DNA from: Alphaproteobacteria bacterium LSUCC0396
Lineage (GTDB): Bacteria > Pseudomonadota > Alphaproteobacteria > Puniceispirillales > Puniceispirillaceae
Reading direction: 5' to 3'
Length of the DNA: 64,000 nucleotides
NCBI GenBank assembly: GCA_041228345.1
Contig: CP166131.1
Location: 2,225,001-2,289,000, forward strand
The position numbers were made by a program, and so were the translations under genes. Numbering within the stretch: the stretch's first letter is position 1; each line of letters opens with the position of its first letter. Of the stretch, positions 54,308 to 63,882 are shown one piece after another. The notes beneath the pieces are model-generated. The model was given only the letters and a program-made list of their open reading frames with translations. It was not told the origin of the DNA and ran no database searches.

Positions 54308-55999
54308 TTAGTCGAGCCCAGCTCTCCAGGAGTCCATGAAGTTGGTAAGATATTCACCAGTCTTTTTGAAAGAGGAGACTGCGCTTTCCATAGCAGCAAA
54401 TTGTTGAGTGTACCGGGCCCGAGTTGCCTCCATAGCTGTCTCAAGTTTTAACAATTCTTCCTCATAGTTTTTAATCTCTGAGCTGTATGTGCTTATTTTA
54501 TTGTCGATGGCATTGCCTGGTAACAAGACAGTCCTAGAAAAATCTCTGAGAGATTGAATTAAGCTTGCTCCGATGTATATCTTAGTATCTGGTGCGCCAC
54601 TCGACGGAACAATGTTTATCCCAAGCGTATTTGTACTATCACCTTTGAAAATTCCGTTTTCAAGAACCATGGGAGCGCCGTCTAGCGTTGCGCCAGAGAA
54701 GGACACGCGGTCGTCGGCGCTTGTTAAAGATAAATCATAGGTCCCTGCTTTATAGAGACTGCCAGTTCCAGTTGCTTTGATAAGGCCGCTTCCACTAGTT
54801 ACTTGATTTTGTGTCAACGCTGCGAAATCACTAGGGTAATTTTTGAAGTAATCTGCAAATTTTATAGTGTCTATACTAAGAGATCCGTCTAATTCAGTCA
54901 TGACACCAAAATTTGATAAGAAAATTGGTTCATCTTTGTAATTAGAAATTGGTGTAGTCGTGATAGACTTTAGGCGATTGATATAAGATCTTACCAGTGT
55001 GTCTCCCCTGAGAGGGCCACCTTCGCCTCCCTCACTTCCCATATCAGTCATATTACTCATCGATGTACGTAACGAATTTATTTCGGTTACAAACGAAGTC
55101 AATATTTCAAGCGCCTGCTTTTCGTCATAAGCTGCTCCAATTTCTATATTAGTAGCGCTAGTTTTCTCTAAGCCAAGAGTTACGCCTGGTAATAAATCGG
55201 ATATGGTATTTGTTGGCCTTGTTATTGTTATGCCGTCGAGTGTAAAAGCAGCGTCAACTCCTGCAACAACTTGTTTTGCTGTATCGGTTGAAGCAGGGTT
55301 CTCAAAATTAAGTTGTGATATTGCGACATTCGAAGCGTTTCTGGCTTCAATTTTTATTTGTTTATTCTCACCTAGTGCCGATTTCACCATTAGCGAGTAA
55401 GTGTCAGTGGCTGTTTTAATAACGGTTGCAGTCAAATCCATGTCTGAGAGATTATTAATTTGCGATGCAACATCTTGAATTGTTGTGGAGGCTGTCATCG
55501 TTATCATTTTTTGAGCAATGGTAGTGTCTCGGGTAAAACTATCTCCAGAATAATTGCCAATCGAGAAAACAAGTGTTCCCGCTTCAGGTACTGTACTAGT
55601 TGCGCTAGCGAAGCCACTGAATGACAGTGTATGAGCTGCTGCGAGCGTTGAAACGGTGACGTTGTGTATAAACGGTTTTAAAGAGCCGGTATTGTCAGCT
55701 GTCACAGTCACAGCTGTTGACGATGATGCGGTTACGAGAGCGTTTTGGTCTGCGAGTAGCGCCATATTAGTATCAAACGTTGTAAATTCGCTCTTGACTT
55801 GGCCCAAACTTGATATTGAAACGTTTTTTTCTTCTACTTGCTCATTGATTTTATTTTGTTTTGGCAGGACTTCAGCATTTACCAGTGTGTCAACAATTTG
55901 GGTTGTGTTCAGCCCGCTGCCAGCATTCAGCGCGCTGATATAGTCAACGCGTTGTGTTGGTGTTGTTGTAGTTGTGGTTGAAGTTGGTGTTGTTGCCAT
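54308..55999 (-). CDS. fliD: FliD, filament cap protein
   Basis: 563 aa from ATG 55999 (MATTPTSTTT); the longer frame to 56107 would run through the sigma-54 promoter. N-terminal D0 region LNAGSGLNTTQIVDTLVNAE, a Ser/Thr-rich flagellin-hook IN-type centre (FTLDGITITRPTNTISDLLP), and the C-terminal coiled coil LLKLETAMEATRARYTQQFA then FAAMESAVSSFKKTGEYLTN. FliD caps the filament tip and inserts flagellin. It is preceded by a sigma-54 promoter. Confidence 0.92.
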   Translation of the reverse strand: MATTPTSTTTTTTPTQRVDYISALNAGSGLNTTQIVDTLVNAEVLPKQNKINEQVEEKNVSISSLGQVKSEFTTFDTNMALLADQNALVTASSSTAVTVTADNTGSLKPFIHNVTVSTLAAAHTLSFSGFASATSTVPEAGTLVFSIGNYSGDSFTRDTTIAQKMITMTASTTIQDVASQINNLSDMDLTATVIKTATDTYSLMVKSALGENKQIKIEARNASNVAISQLNFENPASTDTAKQVVAGVDAAFTLDGITITRPTNTISDLLPGVTLGLEKTSATNIEIGAAYDEKQALEILTSFVTEINSLRTSMSNMTDMGSEGGEGGPLRGDTLVRSYINRLKSITTTPISNYKDEPIFLSNFGVMTELDGSLSIDTIKFADYFKNYPSDFAALTQNQVTSGSGLIKATGTGSLYKAGTYDLSLTSADDRVSFSGATLDGAPMVLENGIFKGDSTNTLGINIVPSSGAPDTKIYIGASLIQSLRDFSRTVLLPGNAIDNKISTYSSEIKNYEEELLKLETAMEATRARYTQQFAAMESAVSSFKKTGEYLTNFMDSWRAGLD

Positions 56000-56032
56000 A
56001 AAATTCTCGTCGGTGTCTTGGGCCTTCGTTGA

Positions 56033-56048
56033 TGCAATTTCTGTGCCG
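56033..56048 (-). promoter_or_regulatory. Sigma-54 promoter of fliD
   Basis: Minus strand CGGCAC-N5-TTGCA, 34 nt before the ATG at 55999; supports this start. Confidence 0.85.
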
Positions 56049-56087
56049 CATTGGATCATCATAATTACTTGATCTAAATAAGATTTT

Positions 56088-57848
56088 ATGACTACCATTT
56101 CCAGCACTGCTATAACAATGCTCTTAGGTATAGCTATGACTTCATTACGGCAGAAAAATCAATTATTTAGGCAATTCAGAGCTATGCTCGGTTTGTTGAT
56201 GCTTAGCGGTCTTTTCGGCGTGCTCATATCACTGGTTGCAAATTACTTTGTTATGATGGTCAAGTGGTTTGCTGCATTGAGAGTATCTAATGACTCATTT
56301 TTTGAGGTTGGTGGTCTTTCGTTTGCTCCAATCCTGTGGCTTTTTGCTGCTGTCCTAATATTATACTGTGTGAGAAAGTCCTTTGATATTACTCGCTGGC
56401 ATGGGCCCTCTGATGCTGTATATGCATGCCATCGCACTGATAATGAATTAGATTTGAAAAGAGGCATAGGGTCTACCTTTGCAGCTTTAATTTCTTTGTG
56501 TGGTGGTGCGCCGGTTGGTCAATATGGCCCACTGGTCAATTTTGGCGCAACGATTGGCAGTTTTGTCTCAGAATCTCTTAAATCAAGGTCCCTAACTCCG
56601 GAAATATTGATGGGGTGCGGTGTAGCTGCTGCGATATCTGCAGGCTTTCATGCACCAATAGCGGGTATTGTTTTCGCCCACGAGGCTGTCTTGAGGCATT
56701 TTTCTCTAAGGGCTTTGGTGCCTATTGCAGTGGCTAGCACAACTTCTGCCGCTTTTGGCAATTGGGCATTTGGTGGTTCAGTTCTGTTTTCGCTGAACCT
56801 TGATGCACCTGAGCTCTTGCCCCTGATGCCAGCCTTAATTTTGAGCGGCATGGTTTTTGGGGTAGTTTCCTTGATTTACATGAGAATGATTTTTTTCTTT
56901 GCGTCTGTTCCGCCTAAAATCAATGTTGGATACATGCCCTTTGCATTAATTGCAGCATTTGTAACCGGGGTTTTTGGAATGTTTTTTCCTGAAGTCTTGG
57001 GCCTGGGTGTTGACGTTATTTTTAAATTTATCACACAAGACTTTGCTATTTCGGTCATTATAATTTTGCTAGTTTTAAAGGTGTTTTTAACCACTCTTTG
57101 TATTGGTTTTGGTATTTTTGGCGGCGTTTTTTCTCCAGCTCTTTTTATCGGAGCGGCTACTGGACAATTTATGTCAAGTCTTTTAGCGAATACAGCTCTC
57201 TTGAGCACGACCTCAATTTTGGCTGTAAGTGGGATGGCTGCAGTTGCGGCTTGTGTTGTTGGTGCACCACTCGCGGTGGTTATGATTATTCTCGAGCTGA
57301 CAATGTCCTATGAATATACGATTGCCGCCCTTGTTTCCACTATGGTTGCTGTGTTGATAAGCAATAGCTTTTATGGGCATTCATTTTTTGACAAACAGTT
57401 GGAACAACGTGGTATTGACCTATCTCAGGGACGTGGAAATCTCGAACTGATGTTGAAAAAAGTCGACACGATCATATCCCAAGACTACCTTACTGTTTCA
57501 GCCGACGAAAAAATATCATCAGTGATTCAAAAAATGTCAAAAAACAAAAACAGTGAGGCTTATTGCATCGATGGACGTGGTGAGTTTTTAGGCAAATGCA
57601 AGTTGGCTGAGATAACCTCAGTTAGCAAAAGTAAAAGCATAAAACATTTTCTGGAAAAAGAACCGATATCAATTAAGTTCGACGCCTCAATTTTACAGGC
57701 TATTGAAGTTGCAAGTAACTTTGTGGGAGAGAGCATACCTGTTATATCGCGCGTTGATGGCCGTTTGGCTGGTGTTGTTACTGAGGCAGATATCTTCCAA
57801 GCGTATATGTCAACGCAGGTAAAAATCAATGACCTTGAGCGGCGTTAA
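56088..57848 (+). CDS. ClC-type chloride channel/transporter with two CBS domains
   Basis: 586 aa. Membrane part, about residues 1-455, with ClC signatures: CGGAPVGQYGPLVNFGATIG (GREGP-like selectivity region) and GFGIFGGVFSPALFIGAATG (GIFAP-like). In the first, the usual gating Glu is Tyr146 (GQYGP), so it may conduct as a channel rather than as a proton-coupled exchanger. C-terminal CBS pair from about 465: TVSADEKISSVIQKMSKNK and SILQAIEVASNFVGESIPVI. Probably unrelated to motility; divergent from fliD. Confidence 0.88.
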   Translation: MTTISSTAITMLLGIAMTSLRQKNQLFRQFRAMLGLLMLSGLFGVLISLVANYFVMMVKWFAALRVSNDSFFEVGGLSFAPILWLFAAVLILYCVRKSFDITRWHGPSDAVYACHRTDNELDLKRGIGSTFAALISLCGGAPVGQYGPLVNFGATIGSFVSESLKSRSLTPEILMGCGVAAAISAGFHAPIAGIVFAHEAVLRHFSLRALVPIAVASTTSAAFGNWAFGGSVLFSLNLDAPELLPLMPALILSGMVFGVVSLIYMRMIFFFASVPPKINVGYMPFALIAAFVTGVFGMFFPEVLGLGVDVIFKFITQDFAISVIIILLVLKVFLTTLCIGFGIFGGVFSPALFIGAATGQFMSSLLANTALLSTTSILAVSGMAAVAACVVGAPLAVVMIILELTMSYEYTIAALVSTMVAVLISNSFYGHSFFDKQLEQRGIDLSQGRGNLELMLKKVDTIISQDYLTVSADEKISSVIQKMSKNKNSEAYCIDGRGEFLGKCKLAEITSVSKSKSIKHFLEKEPISIKFDASILQAIEVASNFVGESIPVISRVDGRLAGVVTEADIFQAYMSTQVKINDLERR

Positions 57849-58210
57849 TTCTTTGGTCTATTGAATGAAGTGTAAGCATCTGGTTCTTAATGAAATATTT
57901 TCACAGTTGCTTTTAAAGTTGTGAGTCAGGGTGAGTTTTGTATCTCTTTCACAACAAACTTTCTGTTTATACTTTTGGCTCATGTTTGCAATATGCAAAC
58001 TTTTGCATATGAAAAACGATCATTGCGGTCACGTTTAATGATTTTGAGATAAAGTATTGTCCTCAGATTTTAATTAATTTTCTTGAAACCTAATTTCGAA
58101 TATTTTTGTTTGGGGTAGCATTTTGACTCAATAAAATTGAGTGAGCAGGGTAGAGAAGTCGAGCTTCTCTCGCTTTGGCTAAACCCCAATTCAAATCAAA
58201 TGGTTAACAA
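57849..58210. other. Gene-free region before 942-aa flagellin 3' end
   Basis: 362 bp. Contains a GTTTGCA-ATA-TGCAAAC dyad at 57984-58000 and a hairpin AGAGAAG/CTTCTCT near 58152-58170, which might serve the minus-strand flagellin. No gene. Confidence 0.45.
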
Positions 58211-61039
58211 CTATTCCAACAAAATCAAATTTAATTGTTTTGAAATGTTGGCCTGCGCCAGCATTGCTGTGGCGGCATTATTAAGAATTTGTTGCTTTGC
58301 AAGACGTGAGGTCTCGATTGTGTATTCGGCATCAAAAACTCTTGAACGTGCTAGCCTCATATTATTGGCGATGGAGGATGTGCTTTCAGTGGAGTGCTTC
58401 AAGCGGTTAATCAGAGCACCAAATTTTGAGAGCTCAGTAGACGTTTGAGAAATAGCCAATTGCAATATGCCAACAGCATTTCCAGCATTAGCAATAGTTT
58501 GCAGGTTGATTTTATCGACTGTGTGCTGTTCTCCCGCTGGGAGATTCTCTCGTTCAATATAAATATTATCAAGATACATTTCTGCGCCTAGAAGTTTGCC
58601 GCCGGTGTCATCATATGTGCCGTTTATAAAAACGTATTTGTAATTACCACTGGTTTGAACGGTGTGCGACACAGTTGCCCAGTTTGTCGAGCCTGCGGGG
58701 CTTTGAGTTTCGTTAAGAAGTATCTCAGTCGCGCCAGTGTTAACATCAACTATGTACGCGAATACATCAAAGGAGTCATTCGTGCCTGACGCCTTCCAAT
58801 CAAATTTAACCTTTTCACCAGCATTGATTTCTTTGGCCTCGGATGAAACAAGAACAGGGCCGTGGACAATGTCATAGCCATTAACACTTGTCATAGTGCC
58901 AGTATCAAGTTTTATGTAGCCATTTTCAATGCTGAAGCCGGTTGAATTGTCATCGCCTAAGGTGCCGAAACTCAAGGGCCGGGCGCTATCATCTGTTCCT
59001 GGGGGTGTTTTCAAAGTTTTTATAGTGAGGTTTCCGGCGCCGGCTGCAAGATCTGACCCAGCCAGCGTAACGGTGCCACCTGCAGTATAACCTGATCCCC
59101 CAGTTGCGCTCACACTGACACTAGCCGCGTTTCCGTTCATAACGATATTATCGGCACCGTCAGTTGCGCCAAGCTGGCTTCCTAAAATAGTAATTTGTTC
59201 GCCCAGTTTATAACCACTACCAGCATTAGTAACACTTACGCTGATATTGGCATCGCCAACGGTCACGTTAATATCATCAGTCCCCGCGCTGCCACCAATT
59301 AGATTTCCAGGAACAGTTATTACGTCACCCGCAGCATATCCAGTTCCTGCACTCGCGAGGCTTATGCTGACGTTCGCGTCACCAACTGTGAGCGCAATAT
59401 CATCACCGCCAGGGCCTGCGCCAGCGTTACCGCCAATGAGATTGCCAAGAATAGTGATTGCTTCACCTCTAACATATCCACTGCCTGTACTTGTTTGGAC
59501 TATGCTCACATCTGCGGCGCCTATCGTCAGAATGAGATCTGCCCCTCCACCAATAGACGACCCTGAAATCTTCAGCTGATCTCCTACATTGTAACCTGAG
59601 CCAAGGTTGACTGCTGTTGCATCTATATTACCAGATCCGTTGATGCTTACGTTGAAAGTGGCCCCGCTTCCGCCTCCAGTGATGGTTGTTGCTGCAATGT
59701 TACCATAATTCGTTGAAAAAAGCTCTCCATTGGCTGTGCTGTTGCCTGAAGTCTCATTAAATTTCATTTGTCCAATTGAGACTGTATATTTTGCAGAAGT
59801 TCCTCCCGCAGCAGGTGCCGAAGCCGAAACATTACTAAAAGTCTGCCCCATCATCGCTGTGTTATTGGTTGTCGAGGATGTTGGTGTGGTAGTCATCTCT
59901 CCTACCGTTACATTAAACAAAGCGCCTGTGCCTGCCCCACCTGTTCCAGGTACATTCGTGAAGGTCTGGCCCATCATTGCGGCATTCGAGGTTGTTGATG
60001 ATGTTGGCGTGATGGTCATTTCTCCAACCCTAACTGTGAACTCAGCAGGAGTGCCGCCAGCTGCTGGTGCGGAGCCAGGAATATTAGTGAAAGTTCTGTT
60101 CATTAACGCTGCATTGCCCGTGGTTGTTGAGCTGGAAATTGTCACAGAGCTGAGATCCCCAACCGTTACATTAAACAATGCACCAGTGCCTGTTCCTCCC
60201 GTACCACTTATACCAGTGTGCGTGACGCCATACGTCAATGCAGTATCACTTGTTGTCGATGAGGTGGGGGCCACTACTAAACTGGGAACCGCATTACTGA
60301 AGGGACGAGGTGTAGGATCTTCGGGTATTGCAAATCCGGCAATTGTATTCGCAATTGAAACATTGTCTCGATTATTTATGTTGGCTGGACCGGCTGATCC
60401 ATCTTGCCCCAGTTCGATTCTTTTGTTGTGGATTTCCCATCCTGGTATTGCGCTGACATCGGCTGCCGGGCTGGTAACTGGGCCGGCGGCGTCAAAACCC
60501 CCATTGGTAAAGGTTGTTGTTTCCCAGTATCTTCCCAGTGAGGAACTTACCAGTTTTTCTATGCTCAAAAGAATGTGGTCGCCATTGAAAGCCCCTGTTT
60601 GGATAGTCTTCCCCTCAAAACTTCCGTCCAAAAGACTGACTCCATTAAACTTGGTGTGAGCGGCAAGGCGGTCCATCTCTTGTATCAAGCCCGCTGACTC
60701 AATTTCTAGATTATCTCTGTCTCGTGCGGTGTATACGCCATTCGCAGATTGAACGGCTAACTCTCTTATTCTGAGTTGCATGTCGAGTATTTGGGACAAG
60801 GAGTTTTCCGCAGCTGCTAACAGGCTGATCATATTTGCTGAGTTTCTAGCCCCTATTTCGTAGCTTTTTATTGACCTTGTCATCTTGTTACCAACAGCCA
60901 AGCCAGCAGCGTCATCAGCGGCGCGATTTATGCGCAAGCCAGATGAGAGACGCTCCATCGACGTCTGCATTTTTCTATTGGCTTTAACCGCATAGGTTTT
61001 TGCCATCAATGCAGCAGCATTGGTATTAATTACAGTCAA
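58211..61039 (-). CDS. Large flagellin with two tandem-repeat arrays and a beta-sandwich domain (942 aa)
   Basis: Start is a TTG at 61039, fixed by the conserved MTVINTN alignment. N-domain (LSSGLRINRAADDAAGLAVG) and C-domain (SRLAKQQILNNAATAMLAQA) are flagellin. The insert holds, in order: a PGWEIHNKRIELG segment; about 4 copies of a 35-residue unit with GALFNVTVGEMTTTPTSSTT and AMMGQTFTNVP; about 5 copies of a 40-residue unit with GSGYxxGDxITIxGxxxGG; and the VKFDWKASGTNDSFDVFAYI beta-sandwich shared with the 11889 flagellin. Likely large surface-exposed decoration. Confidence 0.9.
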   Translation of the reverse strand: MTVINTNAAALMAKTYAVKANRKMQTSMERLSSGLRINRAADDAAGLAVGNKMTRSIKSYEIGARNSANMISLLAAAENSLSQILDMQLRIRELAVQSANGVYTARDRDNLEIESAGLIQEMDRLAAHTKFNGVSLLDGSFEGKTIQTGAFNGDHILLSIEKLVSSSLGRYWETTTFTNGGFDAAGPVTSPAADVSAIPGWEIHNKRIELGQDGSAGPANINNRDNVSIANTIAGFAIPEDPTPRPFSNAVPSLVVAPTSSTTSDTALTYGVTHTGISGTGGTGTGALFNVTVGDLSSVTISSSTTTGNAALMNRTFTNIPGSAPAAGGTPAEFTVRVGEMTITPTSSTTSNAAMMGQTFTNVPGTGGAGTGALFNVTVGEMTTTPTSSTTNNTAMMGQTFSNVSASAPAAGGTSAKYTVSIGQMKFNETSGNSTANGELFSTNYGNIAATTITGGGSGATFNVSINGSGNIDATAVNLGSGYNVGDQLKISGSSIGGGADLILTIGAADVSIVQTSTGSGYVRGEAITILGNLIGGNAGAGPGGDDIALTVGDANVSISLASAGTGYAAGDVITVPGNLIGGSAGTDDINVTVGDANISVSVTNAGSGYKLGEQITILGSQLGATDGADNIVMNGNAASVSVSATGGSGYTAGGTVTLAGSDLAAGAGNLTIKTLKTPPGTDDSARPLSFGTLGDDNSTGFSIENGYIKLDTGTMTSVNGYDIVHGPVLVSSEAKEINAGEKVKFDWKASGTNDSFDVFAYIVDVNTGATEILLNETQSPAGSTNWATVSHTVQTSGNYKYVFINGTYDDTGGKLLGAEMYLDNIYIERENLPAGEQHTVDKINLQTIANAGNAVGILQLAISQTSTELSKFGALINRLKHSTESTSSIANNMRLARSRVFDAEYTIETSRLAKQQILNNAATAMLAQANISKQLNLILLE

Positions 61040-61085
61040 AACTTGGTCCTCGTTTTGTCTGATGAACTATTTTTTCAAACCAGAA

Positions 61086-61110
61086 AACGACCAAATTGAC
61101 ATATTGTTTA
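61086..61110 (-). promoter_or_regulatory. Sigma-28-like promoter of flagellin 58211-61039
   Basis: Minus strand TAAA-N15-GTCGTT, 47 nt before the TTG start. The remaining upstream gap (61111-61447) has no gene I recognise. Confidence 0.6.
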
Positions 61111-61447
61111 GCTAGTTAATTTCCGTTTTTTTTCGGATTTATATGACTATTCGATGCCATGTTGATAGCTAGAGCAATGATCAAAAATGAAATAAGATTG
61201 TTTATGCTTTTGTAAAGCTGGTCAAAAAAATCTCTGAACTAAGCTAAAAAGCAGGCACTAGTTGCCAAGCAATCGCAGAGAGAGATGTTTGATCAGTTTG
61301 TTCACTGAAAAGGCCGAAGTCTTGTCAGTGTTTCACGAGACCGCCGCGGACTAATGATCAATCATGGTTTTGTTGGGTGAGGTGTTTTTTGAGGTTGCTG
61401 CCGTTTTTGGAACTTATGAGGCTGCCCTCGTTAGCTGCTTTTGAAGT

Positions 61448-61813
61448 TTAGGCAAGAATATCTATCTGTTCACGAAATTTTGGTGCTTCTTTGTACAGGT
61501 TTGACACCCGAGCCTCCTTAGTACTAGCTACGTTATGAACAAATGTACCACTTATCAATGCACGTGCAGCAAGGAAGTTTTCAGATGTTACGGCAGATGG
61601 CGCCTGCCTTGGATGGTAAATTTGAGTAAGAGGTTTTTGGTGAAACTCTCTAGCTAGATCAGACAGCCGATTTGATGGCTCTACAGCTTTATTTTCTGAC
61701 CGATAATTTGGCACAGCCCTTGCAATAGTCGTGTTGGCGGGAGCGCCTTCGTCAATCAAAAGCGCTGCATTAGGCCTAACGGCCGGATTTGATGCGGGCA
61801 ATGCATAAACCAT
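61448..61813 (-). CDS. Small unknown protein next to fliS
   Basis: 121 aa from ATG 61813. Not recognised. It is basic, Ala/Pro-rich, with no signal peptide or membrane segment; it faces away from fliS, sharing the short 58-bp gap. Possibly a flagellar accessory protein by location only. Confidence 0.6.
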   Translation of the reverse strand: MVYALPASNPAVRPNAALLIDEGAPANTTIARAVPNYRSENKAVEPSNRLSDLAREFHQKPLTQIYHPRQAPSAVTSENFLAARALISGTFVHNVASTKEARVSNLYKEAPKFREQIDILA

Positions 61814-61871
61814 AGACAAACTATAGAGTTTTTACGTTATATGTTCAAGTTAAAGTTAAAGTTGAAGCCTA

Positions 61872-62282
61872 ATGTCCCAAAAATATAAAAAGATGACCGA
61901 TGTTTATCAGAGCACAGAGCGCAACGCCCTTGCTGAGACGGAAGACCCGCACAAGCTTGTTCTGATCATGTTTGATGCTCTTATCAAATCAATGGAAATT
62001 TATATTGATAATATTGATTTAAAGACCGCTGATTTGGATCTTCGATCAAAACATTTCTCAAGATCGCTTACAATCATTTACTCTCTTCAATCGAGCCTAG
62101 ATTTTGAAAAAGGCGGCGAAATAGCTACAAATCTATTTCAGACATACGAATTTGCGAGGCAAATGATTATCGGAAGCATCAAGGACATGGATGGTGAGGG
62201 GCCGAAAAGGGCCGTGTCGCTATTATCTGATATTCGAGAAGCTTGGGCTCAGATGGGGGAACAATTAACTGATGAAAAGTGA
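61872..62282 (+). CDS. fliS: FliS, flagellin export chaperone
   Basis: 136 aa, normal length. Typical FliS pattern: YQSTERNALAETEDPHKLVL then IMFDALIKSMEIYIDNIDLK, LQSSLDFEKGGEIATNLFQTYEF. FliS binds the C-terminal helices of flagellin in the cytoplasm and prevents polymerisation before export. Overlaps the next gene by 11 nt. Confidence 0.93.
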   Translation: MSQKYKKMTDVYQSTERNALAETEDPHKLVLIMFDALIKSMEIYIDNIDLKTADLDLRSKHFSRSLTIIYSLQSSLDFEKGGEIATNLFQTYEFARQMIIGSIKDMDGEGPKRAVSLLSDIREAWAQMGEQLTDEK

Positions 62283-62565
62283 TCTTTCCAAACAGTTCGA
62301 CTCCCTTAATAGAGAGATCGTAAAATCAATAAACGCCAAGGACTATGCTCGCGCAACCCTGCTCGATCAAGCAAGGCAATCGATATTGCATGATCTGGCC
62401 TCTTCGGATCTTCAAGCTGTTGACGAGGAGTTTTTTTCTGTTTTGGAGCAATCTGCTCGGGAAAACTCAAAGCTTATCGTTATTGTTGAACGAGAGATGC
62501 AAAAAATTAGTGGAGAAACTGGACGCTCTATTCGCGCTCACCAAGGCTATGGAAGACATTTGTAG
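62272..62565 (+). CDS. Small helical protein after FliS, FliT-like candidate
   Basis: 97 aa, almost all helical (SKQFDSLNREIVKSINAKDY, TLLDQARQSILHDLASS). Position after fliS, 11-nt overlap and size fit FliT (FliD chaperone), but no firm motif is seen. The name is inference from context. Confidence 0.7.
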   Translation: MKSDLSKQFDSLNREIVKSINAKDYARATLLDQARQSILHDLASSDLQAVDEEFFSVLEQSARENSKLIVIVEREMQKISGETGRSIRAHQGYGRHL

Positions 62566-62600
62566 GCAAAAAAAATTTTATATGGTGCTTTTATCTACAG

Positions 62601-63689
62601 TTAGGTCAATGGCTTTTGGATCATTAGTTTTTTCATTTTTTCTATCAATGTTGTACGTCTAAGTTTTAAGCTATCCGCAGCTTGGCTAACCATTCCATCG
62701 CTTTTCTCAAGTGCTGCTTCAATCAGAACAACCTCTACTTCTTGCAGGTGTCTTCTGAGGTCAATATTATCGAAATAAGCGAACCAGTCTTTGTAATGCA
62801 TTGGGTGAGGGACTGGAGCTTCTGGGAGCATGGACTCACCCGTAGACGTGCTATCTAGGCCAAAACTCTCAGTAGCCTCCCAAAGCGCGTCCTGTTCCTC
62901 GACGGGATCAGGAGCCCGAAGCCTCAATAAATGGTCGCGAACATGTTTGGCTTCAATCTTGCTGCCTGGAAATAACAGGCAGGCACGTTCCATTACATTG
63001 CGTAACTCTCGAACATTGCCAGGCCACGGATAACGCATAAACTCTTGCATTGCGCTATCCTCAAAACTAGGAAGGGAGCTCTTGCCTTCTTGTTTTGCAA
63101 GTGATTTTTTGAGAGCGTTTATAATCTGTGGTATGTCTACGGCGCGCTCAGCAAGGGCTGGGAGCTTGATCGGGAAAACATTAATCCTGTAAAAAAGATC
63201 GGCGCGGAATTTGCCAAGTTCTATATCACCTTCGATGTTTTGATGAGTGGCGCAAACAAGCCTCAGATCAATTGAGATGTCTTTTCCACCACCAACTCTC
63301 TGGATCGTGTGGGTTTCAATCGCGCGCAGGAGTTTTGCTTGCAGCGGCAAAGGCATGTCACCTATTTCATCAAGAAATAATGTGCCCCCTGACGCCATTT
63401 CAAACCGGCCAACACGTGTTTTTTCAGCGCCAGTAAATGCGCCTTTTTCATAGCCAAAAAGTTCAGATTCCAGAAGTTCGGCTGGGATAGCTGAGCAGTT
63501 GATTGAAACCAGTTTTCCTTTTCTGGCTGAAATCTTGTGGATATTCTGGGCGACCAGCTCTTTACCGGTCCCAGTTGCGCCCAAAACCAAAATAGTGGTT
63601 TTAGATGGCGCTGCAATATCGATCAGCCGCCTTACATCGCGCATTAATGCGGATTGGCCAACGAGTTCATTATCAACCACACTGCACAC
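62601..63689 (-). CDS. Sigma-54-dependent transcription activator lacking a receiver domain
   Basis: 362 aa from a GTG start. Residues 8-240 form the AAA+ sigma-54 activation domain: Walker A GATGTGKE at 37-44, GAFTGA at 83-88, Walker [10 protein letters not shown] at 103-111. C-terminal Fis-type helix-turn-helix [20 protein letters not shown] near 330-350. No receiver or other sensory domain precedes it, unlike FlbD or NtrC. It is the likely activator of the sigma-54 promoters listed here. Confidence 0.9.
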   Translation of the reverse strand: MCSVVDNELVGQSALMRDVRRLIDIAAPSKTTILVLGATGTGKELVAQNIHKISARKGKLVSINCSAIPAELLESELFGYEKGAFTGAEKTRVGRFEMASGGTLFLDEIGDMPLPLQAKLLRAIETHTIQRVGGGKDISIDLRLVCATHQNIEGDIELGKFRADLFYRINVFPIKLPALAERAVDIPQIINALKKSLAKQEGKSSLPSFEDSAMQEFMRYPWPGNVRELRNVMERACLLFPGSKIEAKHVRDHLLRLRAPDPVEEQDALWEATESFGLDSTSTGESMLPEAPVPHPMHYKDWFAYFDNIDLRRHLQEVEVVLIEAALEKSDGMVSQAADSLKLRRTTLIEKMKKLMIQKPLT

Positions 63690-63752
63690 TCATGTTTGGG
63701 TTAAACATACCTTCTGACCTCACCTTTGAACCTTAGACCATAGTGTCAGAAA

Positions 63753-63779
63753 ATTGAACAGAAAAAGTATTTGTTCAAT
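63753..63779. promoter_or_regulatory. Operator-like dyad upstream of the sigma-54 activator
   Basis: ATTGAACA-N11-TGTTCAAT, a perfect 8-bp dyad. A GTCAGAAAATTG direct repeat also occurs at 63744 and 63786, 42 bp apart (about four helical turns). Possible autoregulatory or activator sites. Confidence 0.5.
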
Positions 63780-63882
63780 CTGGGCGTCAGAAAATTGTAG
63801 CTATAACGTCTGATCGTGACATTTTAAAAATAAAACAAGAAAAATCATATACATAAGAGATTTTTTTGGTTTCCCGACAAAC

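Noticed and set aside
59730-60659. 309-aa plus-strand frame inside the 942-aa flagellin
   Set aside because: Antisense to a Gly/Ala/Thr-rich repeat region, where long Val/Pro-rich antisense frames arise by composition.
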